Positions 11,951-24,442 of a stretch of DNA of 64,000 nucleotides are shown here, in pieces. Made by a program: the position numbers and the translations under genes. The stretch's first letter is position 1. Each line of letters begins with the position of its first letter. Location: assembly GCA_030620095.1 (NCBI GenBank), contig JAUTXW010001345.1, positions 137,001 to 201,000 on the forward strand, given 5' to 3'. Under the pieces are notes generated by a model. It did no database searches, was not told the DNA's origin, and saw nothing but the letters and a program-made list of their open reading frames with translations. The DNA is from Kuschelorhynchus macadamiae (taxonomy: Eukaryota; Arthropoda; Insecta; Coleoptera; Curculionidae).

Positions 11951-14900
11951 ATAATATTTGAATTTTTGATGGGGCAAATGTAAATGAGTTTTTTTTTGTT
12001 GTGTATTGCAAATTTCTAGCTGTTTATGAAAGCACCTATTCAGTAAGGGCTGTAACGTTCCCTTAATTCCTGGGATCCTAATCTTAATGATGAATTGAAA
12101 TTATGTATGTGTAACAAAAAGATATCTAGTTTTTTATGTTGGAATAGTAATATTGGGGTGCCTTTCTTGATAAACATGTCTGGCTGCCCAAATATTGCTG
12201 TTATTTTCAAAAATTAACAAAAGTATTTCTTGTTTTTCTTCGGTTGAAAACACCGAAAGAAAAAAAAAAACGAATCAACGAAACTAAAAAATTACTAGTA
12301 AACATGAAAATTTGATGTTTATAACATTTAATATCATGACTAACTTTGTTGCTTTCATTTTTTCCTACTAAAATACGTATACCTAACGAAAATATATTAA
12401 TTATAATTATTTTTAATTTTGAATACCCACATTTAAGAAACTATTGACTATAAATACATCAAATGAAGTATTTCTCAAAAGCTCTTTGAAAGATCTTTTC
12501 AACCATGATATAAGTTACAGAGTGTACCATTTAAAAAAATCTCACTTTTTATTACACCTCGCACAACTTCGGATATATTAAAAGTCTGATTACAGATTCG
12601 GGTAATACATAATCAAATCTACAAAGCTTTGTTTATTTTTTTTGTTCGACGAAAAATAAAAAAAAATTAGGAGAGGTGTACATATACATATAACTCGACA
12701 CCTGTACATAGTCACAATAAATATTATCTGAAAGTACAATTCAATTTTGAAAAATTTCTTTTAAGAGCTGTCCATATGGATTGTTTTCCGATTTCTTCCT
12801 CTCTTCATCATTATGATAACATTCTTTTTTGGTAGTCTATTCCAGAATAAAATTAAACCAATTTTATTTTTTAGGTTTCTTTAAATGATGGCTATAAAGA
12901 AAATACAGAAAAATCAGATGCGTGTCATTAATGAATTGTATACGTGACCAATAAAATGTAACTAGACCGATAGATCACAAAAAAATAATAATTATCTCGT
13001 ATCGGCATAGTTAGAGTAGGCTGCAGGGATAAACATAATCGGAAAATAAACATAAAGAATCTTTTACCAGGTTAATATTTTATTTTTTGATTTTTTGTTA
13101 AAATTTAGCAAATAGAATGGCCGTTTCAGGTATTTTCGACAGAATTTTATATTCCCTGATATCTTTAGGTTAGGTTAGGTTAGGTTTTCTGACATAATGT
13201 GCAACTGCTGTTTTCTTACTGCGTTTCAAATGAACTTAAAAATCATTGAAAGTGAAATTTTAAATTCTTTCTTAATAACACTTTTAAATAAGGATATAAG
13301 AAAGATTATATTTAACCATTTCCTTACCATGCTATACATTTTAAGGTTAAAAAAACGATTTGTGTAAAATTTAGATTTGCTGCCTTGGCTGCTTTTTAAA
13401 ATATTCGCATGAAATTTATTTCCCAGTGGAAAAATAAACCAGCAAAGGTCCCCATGAATAAACTCACATTTGTAGCAAGGTCCAAACATTATGAGGTTTA
13501 CGAATATTAAACTGGATTTTAAATTTATCTATTTTATACTAAAAGCATAGTCTCCCTTATCGACGCAAATCTTGAAAATGTATATTTGAACAACGTATAA
13601 ATTGTGTTTGAAATTGTTATTATGTAAGTAAATTTATAATGCCTCATTAAGCAAGTAATACTTACCATTGCTATTGCCCAAAATTAAAAATTTGGCTCAA
13701 TCAGTAGCGGAATTTTATTTCTAGGTTTCTAAGGTATTTTCCTTTTTACTGAGGAAAATTAAATTCTGTATTGGCAGTAGCCATTTTATAAGTATAGTAG
13801 GTACCTATTTATTTATTTTTTAATGAATAAAAAAACCAAATGTAGTTCTCTTAACTATATAAAAAAAAGGAAAAGTAAGTACATTATTAGTAAGTACACT
13901 ATTCCGTAGAAACTAAACTTAATTTATAAAGTTGATACATACAAAAATTTTAGCAAATTAAATTAAATCTTCTTTTTCCAAAAGCAAAAATATCGATATT
14001 TCTATCATAATCCAGTTTTTTGGTAAGATTTATTTGTATATTAAAAACGACTAGGTCTCAAGCCGGTGCGAAGGATCCTTATCTGTCTTTAAGTCTTAAT
14101 ATAATTTAATAAAATTGCCTTTCACAAGCAGTGCTTGGTATAGCAATAACAATTAGAGATAATTTGTATATTTCACAAAAAGCAATTTTACATTTTTCTA
14201 AAATCGTAATCAACTGAAACATGTTATCAATTTTAGTTTCATTGTCTTTTTCAAAATTTATGAATCTTTTTGGCAAAATTTTGATCTCGGATTGTATTAC
14301 AAATAAATAGATATTTTAAATAATATCCCAGGAATTAGAAGAGAGTATGGTATGTCAAAAGACATATTTTTTGTTTGTGCTATTAGGCACTTTTTGGCTA
14401 ACAAAGCAATGAAATGTAAAGTAAAATACATATCATTTTGATATAAAGTTTCAACTGGTTCGGGGGGGGGGGAGCTGTGAGAAGGGCCGGACAATTGATT
14501 GGCCACTGGCCTTTCTCTTTATATCCCATTGGGTACAATTCAAAAGCAAACTTTTGTGTATGTTCTGCGATTGATTGATGAATTTCAAGTTGGGTGTAAC
14601 TACAAAGATAACCATTTAATAGAAAAGGGGATCGGGTAGCACATATTTTAAAAGATCTTTTTAACCTTAAATTATGGGGACAATAGAATTACAAAATGGC
14701 GCTATTTGTAAATGTGATAAGCTAAATATTTGGAAAAAAAATTTTTCAGAACTTTTTATGAGTGTGGTATTGTATTGGTGTTAAGTGTTGCGCTTTTCAA
14801 TTTACATTTTAAAACATCCTGTACTAAAAATGTACTTTACTCAGCTTACTTACTCTAATGTGTCTATATTTTGGGGATACATTAAGGTTCAACAGACCCT

Positions 14901-15017
14901 TTAAAAGATATACAACTCGACACACCGTTCAATATAATTTTTTAATTTATTATTATCAATAAATTAACTTTTTTATTGAAGTGTGCCAAATTTTAAATTC
15001 CTGTCTTGACGAGTTTG

Positions 15018-15018
<1 letters not shown>
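11951..15018. other. long AT-rich spacer with an interstitial telomere motif
   Basis: No coding region recognised; open frames at 13226-13489 and 14297-14506 look like chance. It contains (TTAGG)4 at 13165-13184 and an 11-base G run at about 14462-14472. At 14812 there is a catcctgta motif that could be a lone mariner-type end, but no partner was found. Confidence 0.5.
13165..13184 (+). repeat. interstitial (TTAGG)4 telomere-type repeat
   Basis: Four perfect tandem TTAGG units followed by TT. TTAGG is the ancestral insect telomere repeat. At 20 bp it is short enough to have arisen by chance slippage or by repair of a break. A similar three-unit run on the other strand is at 38252-38266. Confidence 0.8.

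Positions 15019-15068
<50 letters not shown>
15019..15068. repeat. (AT)n microsatellite
   Basis: About 45-50 bp of nearly pure alternating AT. The 81-codon open frame that spans it reads Tyr-Ile repeats and is an artefact of the microsatellite. Confidence 0.95.
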
Positions 15069-15072
<4 letters not shown>

Positions 15073-17691
15073 TAAATAAGGAAGGGACATTAAAGGGCAT
15101 CACGCGTGTTATGACTGACGTTTTGACAAGCAAAACTCACATTCCAACGAGACGTTTTACTACTCTTATCGGTTTTGTCATATACATACTAACAGCGAGA
15201 CACACACACAACACTTGTGATGTTTCATTCATAAAATCGTGTATGTATTGATGCAATGATTAAAGTAAACAAACATGTCCTGCAAGTAAGTGTGACAAAG
15301 AAAAAAATATCTATTCTTATTGTCGGATCTCACATATGGCAGCGCTGTAAAATTATATCCACAGATTTATTTTGTTTTTGCCGTTGACATATAATATGTC
15401 AATGGCTATGAGCGTAATTTTTAGTAATAATAACATTTTTAGACCTATCTGTATCGTTTAACTGCCAATCAAAATTAAAATCTAATCTATTATTATAGAG
15501 GGAATATTTAATAACATAGCTAAACTATTCTTTTTACATTATACATAAAAACTTATGTGTACCTAAGCTCGTTTATTTTTGTTTACTTTATTCCGAAGAC
15601 AAAACAAACGTACTACTACCTTTTAGTATTTTGAAATAATTTAATGCAAGAAATGTATATTTTTTACTTCAAATATGTATAAAGGGATATGCATTACCTG
15701 TGCTTCTTGTTTCTACAAACATCAGTTTTGACTCGGAATGTATGAATATGTGGCTTAGGGAAAAAAGTGCAGATATAACTCATATTAACCCTTGAAGTAA
15801 TTAACCGTACTTAAAAATTAATAAAGTATTAGTAAGAATCTCGTATTGCGTACGCCAATTAATATAGAAAAACAACCACATTTTGAGTTACCTGAGAAAC
15901 GAGACCTTAAGAGTTAAATATTCCCTATGTTTGTAAGCCTCACATTTACGCACAAGAATGACCCAGAATAGGCATAAAAATTAACAAAAACAAACCAAAA
16001 GACTCCCAAAAATCGTCCAAAAATACTAGCTTTATGCAAACAACCCCGCTTTGTTCAAATTACGATTTTAGTAATTCGTGTACTCTGCAATTCACAAAAA
16101 TACGATAGTGCTGCCGGTTTTGAGCAATGGCGATGCATTAAAAAAAATAGATTACTTTCCGGCGTTTCGCCTGCGATTGCACGAGGTATATTCAGGGATC
16201 TTCACTGCACAGGATCAGAACACTGTTTTGATCTTGACTCCAGCAGTGAAAGCTTTCGTAGTGTGTTAAAAAACAGCTTATTTGAACATATATTTGTTGA
16301 TAATAATTATATACAGTTAATAAAATATTACAAAGATTTTTATTATAGTATTAGAATCACTTAGAATGTAATTTTAATATTATTAGCAACTATAAATTTT
16401 ATTGATAGACAATGATTCTGTCTATGATTTTGTGTTATATAAGAAAGTTGACAACAGCCTTTCGAAATATCCAAATCAGGATGATACAATAGATTAAACA
16501 AGTAATAATTTTGACAGTGTATGATAGCGTTCAAATCAAAACAATTGCGTGTCCCTGTTATTATGTCTATGGGTTTGGTCGTGTTTCATAACAATTAATA
16601 AAAGTTTTTACTATTAGAACAAATAAAGTGTTACTAATACACTAATATTACTTATTAGGTAAAAGACATAATTACGTGCCCCTTAAATTATATGTACTAT
16701 TATCTGTGCTGTTGAAAGTTATTAACGACTAGAACATGTGGGAATTAAAATACATTTACATACATTCTCCACATAGATTATTTGGAACTGGTTCAAAATG
16801 ACTGACTGTATCGTATATTAAAATTCTTTTTCTCCATTTTTTATACTTTTTTATATATTTCTTTCTAATATTTGTTATTGTTTAAGTAAATTTATTTCTA
16901 TTGCTTATAATTTTTGTTATATTTAGTATAAAATGAATTGTCTTATATTTACTTAGATCAATTTTTGTGTATGCATGTAAAATTATCAATTATCACGAAT
17001 AAATTGACTTTGACATATGTCATCTGTCATCCAAGGTGGTGGAGAAATTTTGAAATCGGTAAAAGTACAGTGATGAAACGAAATATTGAATAATGTTTTA
17101 AGGAAAAGATGGTCAGGTTGATTCTTATGCGTTTTAATTAAAACTTATAGGATTTTTCAGAGCAGTATATTAAAACAATGATAACCAAATTCATTTTATT
17201 TAAAAAAATGCTGTGTTAATAATAAGTTAGCATAATGTAAAACACTACAATCTGTTGACTATTGCAACATAATGTCAATTTAAAATGTGTATGTTTTATC
17301 TCCAAGTTTAAATAGGTTCCTAATAAGGAATATTTACCACAAGAGGCACATTTACAAATCTAATTTGACAAAAACTAGAAAAGCCTTGAAATAAAAAAAC
17401 AATAAACATTTAGGGCTATTTTAACAGTTAATTGTCTAAACATAAATATTTTCAGAATGAAGGAATAAATCATTTAGTAACCGATCAAAACCAATACTTT
17501 AAAAATTAATCATTTTAACAGAAAAATAATTGAAATTAGCTTCATTAATAAGCAGGATGAATTAATTGAGTTTTCTAATAATCATTTTAAAAAAATATTG
17601 ACAAATGTATATTGAATTTTCTTTCCTGTGACTTAAACAATCTAACATATTTCTATGATCAAGATCTAGTAGTTTCATTTTAAGCAATATA
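15069..17691. other. AT-rich spacer, nothing recognised
   Basis: No protein domain, RNA gene or repeat shared with the rest of the window was seen. A 63-codon frame at 16078-16269 has mixed composition but no recognisable motif. It may hold decayed elements or host regulatory or intronic DNA that cannot be recognised by eye. Confidence 0.5.
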
Positions 17692-18157
17692 CAGGGTGGT
17701 CGAAATTGGTCTGTTTTAACAGAGAAAACCTATTTCCTGACTAGATAGAGCAAAACTGACTTAGGTGTCATGGGCTCGATTTCTGAGAAATGTTTAATGG
17801 CAAAAACCGCCTGCCGATATTTTCACTGCCAACTGAGATATAGGGCGTTTTTCAATTTTCGGCCATTTTGAAAATTGTCCATAACTTTTTTATTTTGCGG
17901 AATATTAACATTCTGCAAAGACATTCTAAAGGCACTTTTTTATGTGCAATCCAGTGGCATACTCAGATTTTTTCTATAGTTGTCCGTTTTATCATAAATA
18001 GGCAAAACTTTTTTTTTTCAAATGGAAATCATAGTTGGCTATAAATTATAAAAAATGCTCGCGTTTAGCCCTTTTCAGTGATATAAAGTTGTAGGTACTT
18101 ATTTTCAAAAATAACGAAAATATTAGGTGTTTTTGGTTTACATCGAAGTAGGCTTTG
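17692..18157 (+). repeat. left terminal inverted repeat of the mariner
   Basis: Pairs with 19591-20056. It includes the phrases ctatttcctgactagatag and gccgatattttcactgcc. The inner edge is at catcgaagtaggctttg, where similarity to the right arm stops. Confidence 0.93.
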
Positions 18158-18409
18158 ATTTGTGATGACAATATCTCAATTATGTATTGTTAAGATTTAT
18201 AGTTTGTTAGCAACTTAAACACAACTTTAAATAACACTAGCTAACGTTATTTTAATTATTTATTATTAATTTTTTTTATTTTTTTTTTGTTTACATAGCA
18301 AAGTTGAACAAAATTAACAAACTAAACTACTATTTACAGCTACAAGTGAAAATAAAAAATAATTATGAAAATCTAGGTATTTAGTTAGATAGGTTTCTGA
18401 TAAATATAT

Positions 18410-19474
18410 TTAGAGAAGTTGTTCAAATTGAGCCCCTCCCTGTTGAATACAAACTAAGCATCTTTTGCGTACCGAGTTGCAACTATTTATTAGTTCAACT
18501 GGGCTAATAGATGCAAAAGCTTGCCTAGTGGCCTCTTGCAATTCTTCTTTTGTGTGAAAGGTTCTTCCTTTAAATATCAAGTCCTTCAATCTTCCCCACA
18601 AAAAAAAATCTAAGGGAGTTAAGTCACAGGACCTAGCAGGCCAAGGTATGGGGCCCCACGTACCAATCCAATTTTCTCGAAATTCGAAGTTTAAAAGATC
18701 AGTTGTGATCCTTGCATTGTGCGGGGGACAACCATCTTGTTGATAGTAGATATTTCTGGCATCAGCTAAAGGTATGTCTTCCAACAAAGGGACAATATAT
18801 GTGCGCAAAATATTTACATAATCATCTGCAGTTAAATTTCCATCGTAAAAATAAGGTCCCACAAATCTTCCTCGGAATATCCCCACCCATATATTGAATC
18901 CACACCGACCTTGCCGGTCTTGTTGCACAACTACGTGTGGATTTTCAGTAGACCAGTGATATGAATTATATCTATTAAATATACCAGAAGTATCTACTCT
19001 GGATTCATCACTCCAAATAATATTTAATGGAAAATTCTCATTCTCCAAGAATTTTTTCTCAAAACACATACAAAATCTCAATCTTCTAGCGGCGTCCCCT
19101 TCAAGGAGTTGATGAACTCTTCTCGTTCTGTACGGTTTGAATTTATGTTTTTTGAGTATTTTTAAAACGGTGGTCTTTGGAACATTCGTTATATTAGCCA
19201 ATGTTCGAGAGGAGGTGCCAGGATGATCTAATACCTCACCAATTATATTTAGCTGCTGGATTTCCTTTTCTTCCTTTAGTTCATAATGTCTTGTTCTTAA
19301 CTTTTTAAAACTTCCGTAATTTACTAAATTACTTTTTAATGTTTGATAAATTCGGTTATCCGGTTGACGTCGCTCGGGAAATGTATTAAAATATAATTCA
19401 CTAGCTGCTTCAGGAACTTCGTTAGATAATATGTAACATTTTAACATATCATACTTTTCATAATTCTCAAACAT
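18410..19474 (-). CDS. mariner transposase, DD41D type, intact
   Basis: A 354-codon open frame if started at the ATG at 19474-19472; the seven upstream in-frame codons begin with GTG, so I prefer the ATG. A TATA-like ttataaag lies about 30 nt upstream of that ATG. Residues 1-125 form the DNA-binding half with two helix-turn-helix-like segments, including TSSRTLANITNVPKTTVLKIL around residues 85-105 in part. The catalytic core has Asp in IIWSDESRVD, Asp in YYQQDGCPPHN and Asp in DLTPLDFFLWG; counting to the Asp of PLD gives 41 intervening residues, i.e. DD41D, known for rosa-like mariners. It ends GGAQFEQLL, nearly the same as the transposase at 62357. The product would cut and paste its own element at TA sites in the nucleus. 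No stop or frameshift was seen. Confidence 0.92.
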   Translation of the reverse strand: MFENYEKYDMLKCYILSNEVPEAASELYFNTFPERRQPDNRIYQTLKSNLVNYGSFKKLRTRHYELKEEKEIQQLNIIGEVLDHPGTSSRTLANITNVPKTTVLKILKKHKFKPYRTRRVHQLLEGDAARRLRFCMCFEKKFLENENFPLNIIWSDESRVDTSGIFNRYNSYHWSTENPHVVVQQDRQGRCGFNIWVGIFRGRFVGPYFYDGNLTADDYVNILRTYIVPLLEDIPLADARNIYYQQDGCPPHNARITTDLLNFEFRENWIGTWGPIPWPARSCDLTPLDFFLWGRLKDLIFKGRTFHTKEELQEATRQAFASISPVELINSCNSVRKRCLVCIQQGGAQFEQLL

Positions 19475-19590
19475 ATTTTGTGAGCAACTTAACACAACTT
19501 TATAAAGATAACACCAAAACGCAATAATTACACCAGACTACAGTAATCTGACAGCAATATATTCAAAATATTGAACGCGCGTCATTATTC

Positions 19591-20056
19591 CAAGGCCTAC
19601 TTCGATGTAAACCAAAAACACCTAATATTTTCGTTATTTTTGAAAATAAGTACCTACAACTTTATATCACTGAAAAGGGCTAAACGCGAGCATTTTTTAT
19701 AATTTATAGCCAACTATGATTTCCATTTGAAAAAAAAAAGTTTTGCCTATTTATGATAAAACGGACAACTATAGAAAAAATCTGAGTACGCCACTGGATT
19801 GCACATAAAAAAGTGCCTTTAGAATGTCTTTGCAGAATGTTAATATTCCGCAAAATAAAAAAGTTATGGACAATTTTCAAAATGGCCGAAAATTGAAAAA
19901 CGCCCTATATCTCAGTTGGCAGTGAAAATATCGGCAGGCGGTTTTTGCCATTAAACATTTCTCAGAAATCGAGCCCATGACACCTAAGTCAGTTTTGCTC
20001 TATCTAGTCAGGAAATAGGTTTTCTCTGTTAAAACAGACCAATTTCGACCACCCGG
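19591..20056 (-). repeat. right terminal inverted repeat of the mariner
   Basis: Inverted partner of 17692-18157, starting at aggcctacttcgatg and finishing at tcgaccacccgg. The transposase start lies about 115 bp inside this arm, so the arm probably also supplies the promoter region. Confidence 0.93.
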
Positions 20057-20237
20057 TATATACATATTGCATATGCATAAAACTTTAGTAAAACAGAGTA
20101 TTACGATTCAATTTAACTTTTTTAATCTAAGAAACCCTGATGCCGTTTTTTCGGAAAACGTTAGAAAAAATTCTGAAATCTATGTGTGCATTTTGCAACA
20201 CAAGTTTTAATCAAGACCCAAAATAATTGGTTTCGAT

Positions 20238-20710
20238 TAGAAATTACAAAGTAAATTTCAGGATTTCATTTCTTGCTTTAACTTGCGGTTTTGTTTCAGT
20301 ATGCTTGTATGTAAAATAAATTGGTTAGAAACTAAACCAGTATGTAGCGAAAAATATTGCTTGTTGTTAACCTAAACTGATTTTCTTTAGTGGTATATGA
20401 AAAAAAAGTGAATTTTTTAGCTATTGAGCCCATTATTAAATAGATTTTTAATACTACAAGAAGACTTAAAATAACTGTGTTGTTAGCAATTACAAAGTAA
20501 GTGCTGGTTTTCATTTCTTTCTTTAAGTTGCGTTTTTGTTTCAGTATGTTTGTATGTATAGTAAATTTGTTAAAAACTAAACCAGTATATAGCGAAAAAT
20601 ATTGTTTATTGTTAATCTAATCTAATTTTCTTTAGCGGTACATAAAAAATGAAATATAGTCAATTTTTTGCTATTAAGTCGAGTATTACATAGATTTTTA
20701 ATACTACAAT
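20238..20710. repeat. tandem duplication, unit about 244 bp
   Basis: Two diverged copies in direct orientation. Landmarks include caaagtaa at 20248 and 20492, cagtatg.ttgtatgta at about 20297 and 20542, tagcgaaaaatattg, and atttttaatactacaa at both unit ends. Similarity is about 80 percent by eye. No coding potential. Confidence 0.8.
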
Positions 20711-21272
20711 TGATATTATCAAAAATTACTTTCACATTCAATAAACATTATGTAAAAATAAAATAGGGGCATTTTCCAGACGCAAGACGTAACCTTTTAA
20801 CTAAACACAAACCTAGTAACCTTTTAGGATTTGCTAAAGGTAATAATTCCATCCATGAGCTCACTTGATTTGAATGGTCTCGATTTTTATAATAATATTA
20901 TCCTGGCTTTTGTAGGTGAAAGTTCTGTGTTACTGTTTCTTCTGTTTCCTAAAATAAAATGTATTAAGATATTTTAAAATATCTAGTTAAAAACTGCTGA
21001 TTTCCAGTATAATTCTGAAATTTATAACTCTTATGCTCGACAACTGAGAGGAATATCGCAGTAAAAAAATGCGTCAACTGCCAATCAACAACTCTTTGGT
21101 AAAAGAACAAATGATAGACATCTATGTCTTCAAATAAAAATTGAGAAAACATTTTCTTTAAGTTTCACCTTAGAAAACAAACAATATTTTTGACAAGAAC
21201 TACCAGCAGGATCACGGTGTTTGTTATTATTTTTAATTTTTATTTTAAAGCACTTCCTAATAAAAAAATGAA

Positions 21273-22010
21273 AAGGTTTCCACATGAAATGCATTCTGGT
21301 AAGTCGCTTATGAATAACAAGGAAATTAGAGGACCCAGGACACTGCCTTGAGGGGTCCCTAAGTCACAATTTATCTTTGTGAAAAAATATTACCTATCTT
21401 TATTTAAAATGTTTTACTCTTCAAAAGAGAATTGAGCCATTTATTTAATGGTTCTTTAATACCTAGCCTTTCAAATTTCTTAGGAACAAATTCAGGGTCT
21501 ATGGTATCAAGTGCCCTTATTAGATTAGATATTAGAGCTACAACTTTATCATTATTGTCAAATTGATAATATATATTCTGAATAAGGTTAATCGCTGTGG
21601 TTTCAGTACAGTGATTTTCTCTAAAATCATGCTGGTGTGAGCTTGTTGAAAATAATCTTTTCGAAAACCTTTGAATAACAGCTAAATAAAGATGTAGGCC
21701 TATAATTTTCTACAGCTAAGATATTAGCTATAAAACACTTTCATAAACCGACATATATATCAAATAGACCAAACAAACAATTATTGTAGAAGAATACTTC
21801 TTTAATAATGTAAAAGATATCCCATCTGGCCCTGTTGATTTTTAATTGGGCTTTTTTTTTTATCGCCGACTTAACATCATGAGGTGTTACATTAGTATAA
21901 TGAAAGTTATTAAAACACTTTTCCAATATAGTATACTCCTTTGATAAACCGTTATTGTAGTGACAATTTAATTTACTTTTAAAAGTAGATAGATAATTAC
22001 TAAACGTCTT
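21273..22010 (-). pseudogene. non-LTR retrotransposon reverse-transcriptase relic
   Basis: On the minus strand, 21300-21395 reads LGTPQGSVLGPL followed by LLFISDLP, the RT motif with the conserved PQGSVLGP turn. Higher up, around 21680-21740, the phrase ENYRPTSLFSC.SKVFEKI matches the usual start of a jockey/CR1-class RT domain. Between these, around 21600, there are broken pieces of the palm (F.ENHCTET, A.DTIDPEF). Several stops and frameshifts separate the parts. No endonuclease or 3' end was identified. Confidence 0.7.
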
Positions 22011-22099
22011 CTGTATTACTTAGCATTCAATTATCCGTGAATCTTTGATTAATGAGTGAAAAAAACTACGTATTGAATTAATTTCAAATTGTGTGGTAT

Positions 22100-23560
22100 A
22101 GCTATTTGTTATATCAACTACTAAAATTGTGGTTCTTATTCAAGATGGCTGAACAAAACGGCGGCAAAAAGCCTTTCAGGTTTTACATATCCTCACGTTT
22201 TAGCGTCTCTAGATGCCAAAAAATGTGTTTTGTCAATTCCGTCGGTCCGCCTGTCGGTCTCGGTCTGTCTGTTAGTCAAAAATTAAGGCTGATATGGTGA
22301 TGATGTGGTAATATTTTGGTAAAAATCCTTTATGCTGGAATAAGATGGCTGCCTAGTAAACATTAAAAAAATATTACTAAAAAAATATATTAAAATAAAT
22401 AATTATCTAATTTACCATTACATTATCTGTGCATATTTGATTAATGTATGAAAAAACTACTTAATGGATTAATTTCAAATTGTGCCATAACTATTTGTGG
22501 TATAGGGTTAACTACTAAAATTGTGGTACTCTCAGGTTTTACATATCTTCACTTTTTACCGTCTCTAGATGTAAAAAATGTCTTGTCAATTCCATCAGTC
22601 CGCCTGTCCGTCTATCTGTCTGTCTGTCAGTTCGCGGCATAGCTTAAAAAGTACTTAATAGACGGACTTCAAATTTTAGTCAAAAATTAAGGGTGATATG
22701 GTTATAATCTGGTAATATTTTGGCAAAAATGCAATATGCTGGAATAAGATGGGGCCTAGAAAACGTTTAAAAAATTATTACTAAAGAAATTAATCAAAAT
22801 AGGTAACTAATTATACAATTTACCTCAAATTTTGCACAAAAATTAAGTGTAGGAATGAACTGGTAACATCTAGGTATGAATCCAAGGTAGTAAAACAAAA
22901 TGGCGACGTAATATATTTAAAAATTTTTAAACAGCATGAGAAAACTACTTATTAATTCAATTTCAAATTTTGTGTAAGCATTAGGTGTGATATGGTGATA
23001 TGCTGGTAAAGTTGTGGTACAAATTTAAGGTGACAAAATAAAATGGCGCCCAAATAAAATAAAAAAAAAAACAATGTAAAAAATCTTATTCAATTGACTT
23101 TAAACTTTGTAGACACATTAAATGTGATAATTGGATAAGCTGGTATAAATTTATTATGATGTAACAAAATGGTGGTATATATTAATGTAAAAACTACTTA
23201 CTAAAAATGTTTACATAATAAGATATCTTATTATACAATAAATAATGATAACGTACATACTTTTTCTTCCTGACAGAATGGTAAACGCATTCGTGAACGC
23301 ATATATTGTTCAATGTAATATCGAGGAAACGGCTCAAAATGCAGTCAGTCCGCCATTTTTAACATTTTTTTTTAAATATGCTTCCTATAGGACCACTCCG
23401 GTATCATCCTGAATATTCCTTGTAAATTCCATCCCAATTGGTCAAACCGTCGTGGAGTAATCGTTGTACATACATACATAAACGACTCGAAATGATAACC
23501 TGCTCCTATTTTGAAGACGGTTAAAACTAGCACGTTAATAATGCTACTATTAAATTCAGT
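22100..23560 (+). repeat. ATGGCGGC-rich dispersed repeat, copy 1
   Basis: Irregular units of roughly 100-250 bp, each holding aaNatggcggc or a variant (about 22142, 22342, 22892, 23040, 23167) and phrases such as actacttaatggattaatttcaaattgtg, ctggtaatattttggtaaaaatcc and a gtctgtctgtc block (22245-22270, 22600-22625). It has no coding capacity. The same phrases in the same orientation recur at 34130-36090, 38385-39940 and 48470-48760. The copy ends after a stretch with catacatacataaacgactcg at about 23470. I do not recognise the family. Confidence 0.75.
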
Positions 23561-24442
23561 AAGAAGTAGTTTCCCTCGAAACTGCAAAAGGTGAGTTACT
23601 AGGTTTTAATGCTTTACCAGAGATCTGTTTGCTATATTTTCACAGAAATGGCTACTTCCTTAGTGGGTAAATAAAAAGTTAAAGAATCCAGAACTAATAT
23701 ATTTTTCACAATTCTAGCAACTGTTGGGATCAAAGAGTTATAAACAGATTTCTTTTTGTTTTGAACTTGGCCAAAAACATAAAATTTAATGCTATTTCCT
23801 TCTTTAAGTAAAACTTGAATTAGCGAGATTGTCTGAAACAGTAGCGTTTTAAAGATACTGCGAATGGTTTTATTTGTCTGCAGTTCTCTGCAGTGGTGCT
23901 TAATTTCATTTTGGTGTTTGCAGCGACAACTAGACTATTTTAAGAGCATTAAGACATTCCAGCAGTTCGACACAAATCTTTTAATTAGAGACAAGTGCAG
24001 CTAGTTAAAAATATAATGATGGGACATCTGCATTTAAAGGGATTTGATATTTAAAATAGATTAAAATGTAATAGAGAGAATGAGAACGTATAGGTGTATT
24101 AAACCTTTTAGAAATACATATATTTATTAAATATGTAAACAATGCATTAGAAACATAATTTAACAACTGGTGCTCTGTCAAACAATTCTAGAACAAGCTT
24201 AACTACGTATTACCACAAGATACAATAACTATTATAATAATTTCTTTTTGTTCTCTGAGTAACCCAGTAGGGAATTCAGTGAGAACCCTCGATAAAAGAG
24301 TATACCACGCCGGCGCACAGTGGTCATTTGTTACAATCTGGCAGAGAAAAAAATATATTTTGGTTTAAGATGACACAAAATTACAATGTGAAATGAAATT
24401 ATAGTATATCTATTCTATATTATGTATCAGCTCATACGTATA
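23561..24442. other. spacer, nothing recognised
   Basis: No open frame, repeat or RNA signal that I can support. Confidence 0.5.

Larger units (their letters stand above)
17692..20056 (-). mobile_element. complete DD41D mariner-like transposon with 466-bp TIRs
   Basis: The left end cagggtggtcgaaattgg starts at 17692 and the right end is its inverse ending at 20056. A TA dinucleotide sits directly outside each end, the expected target duplication. The inverted repeats run 17692-18157 and 19591-20056, about 466 bp each, and I could find only a handful of mismatches (for example the second base, one at the gtggcatactc site, and one near the inner edge). The 2,365-bp element carries one uninterrupted transposase gene. 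Long, nearly identical inverted repeats together with an open gene argue for recent insertion. Confidence 0.95.

Noticed and set aside
14462..14472. Run of 11 G as a G-quadruplex
   Set aside because: A single G run without partner runs nearby cannot be called a quadruplex by the usual four-tract rule.
18712..18897. Plus-strand frame inside the mariner transposase gene
   Set aside because: Shadow of the real minus-strand gene.
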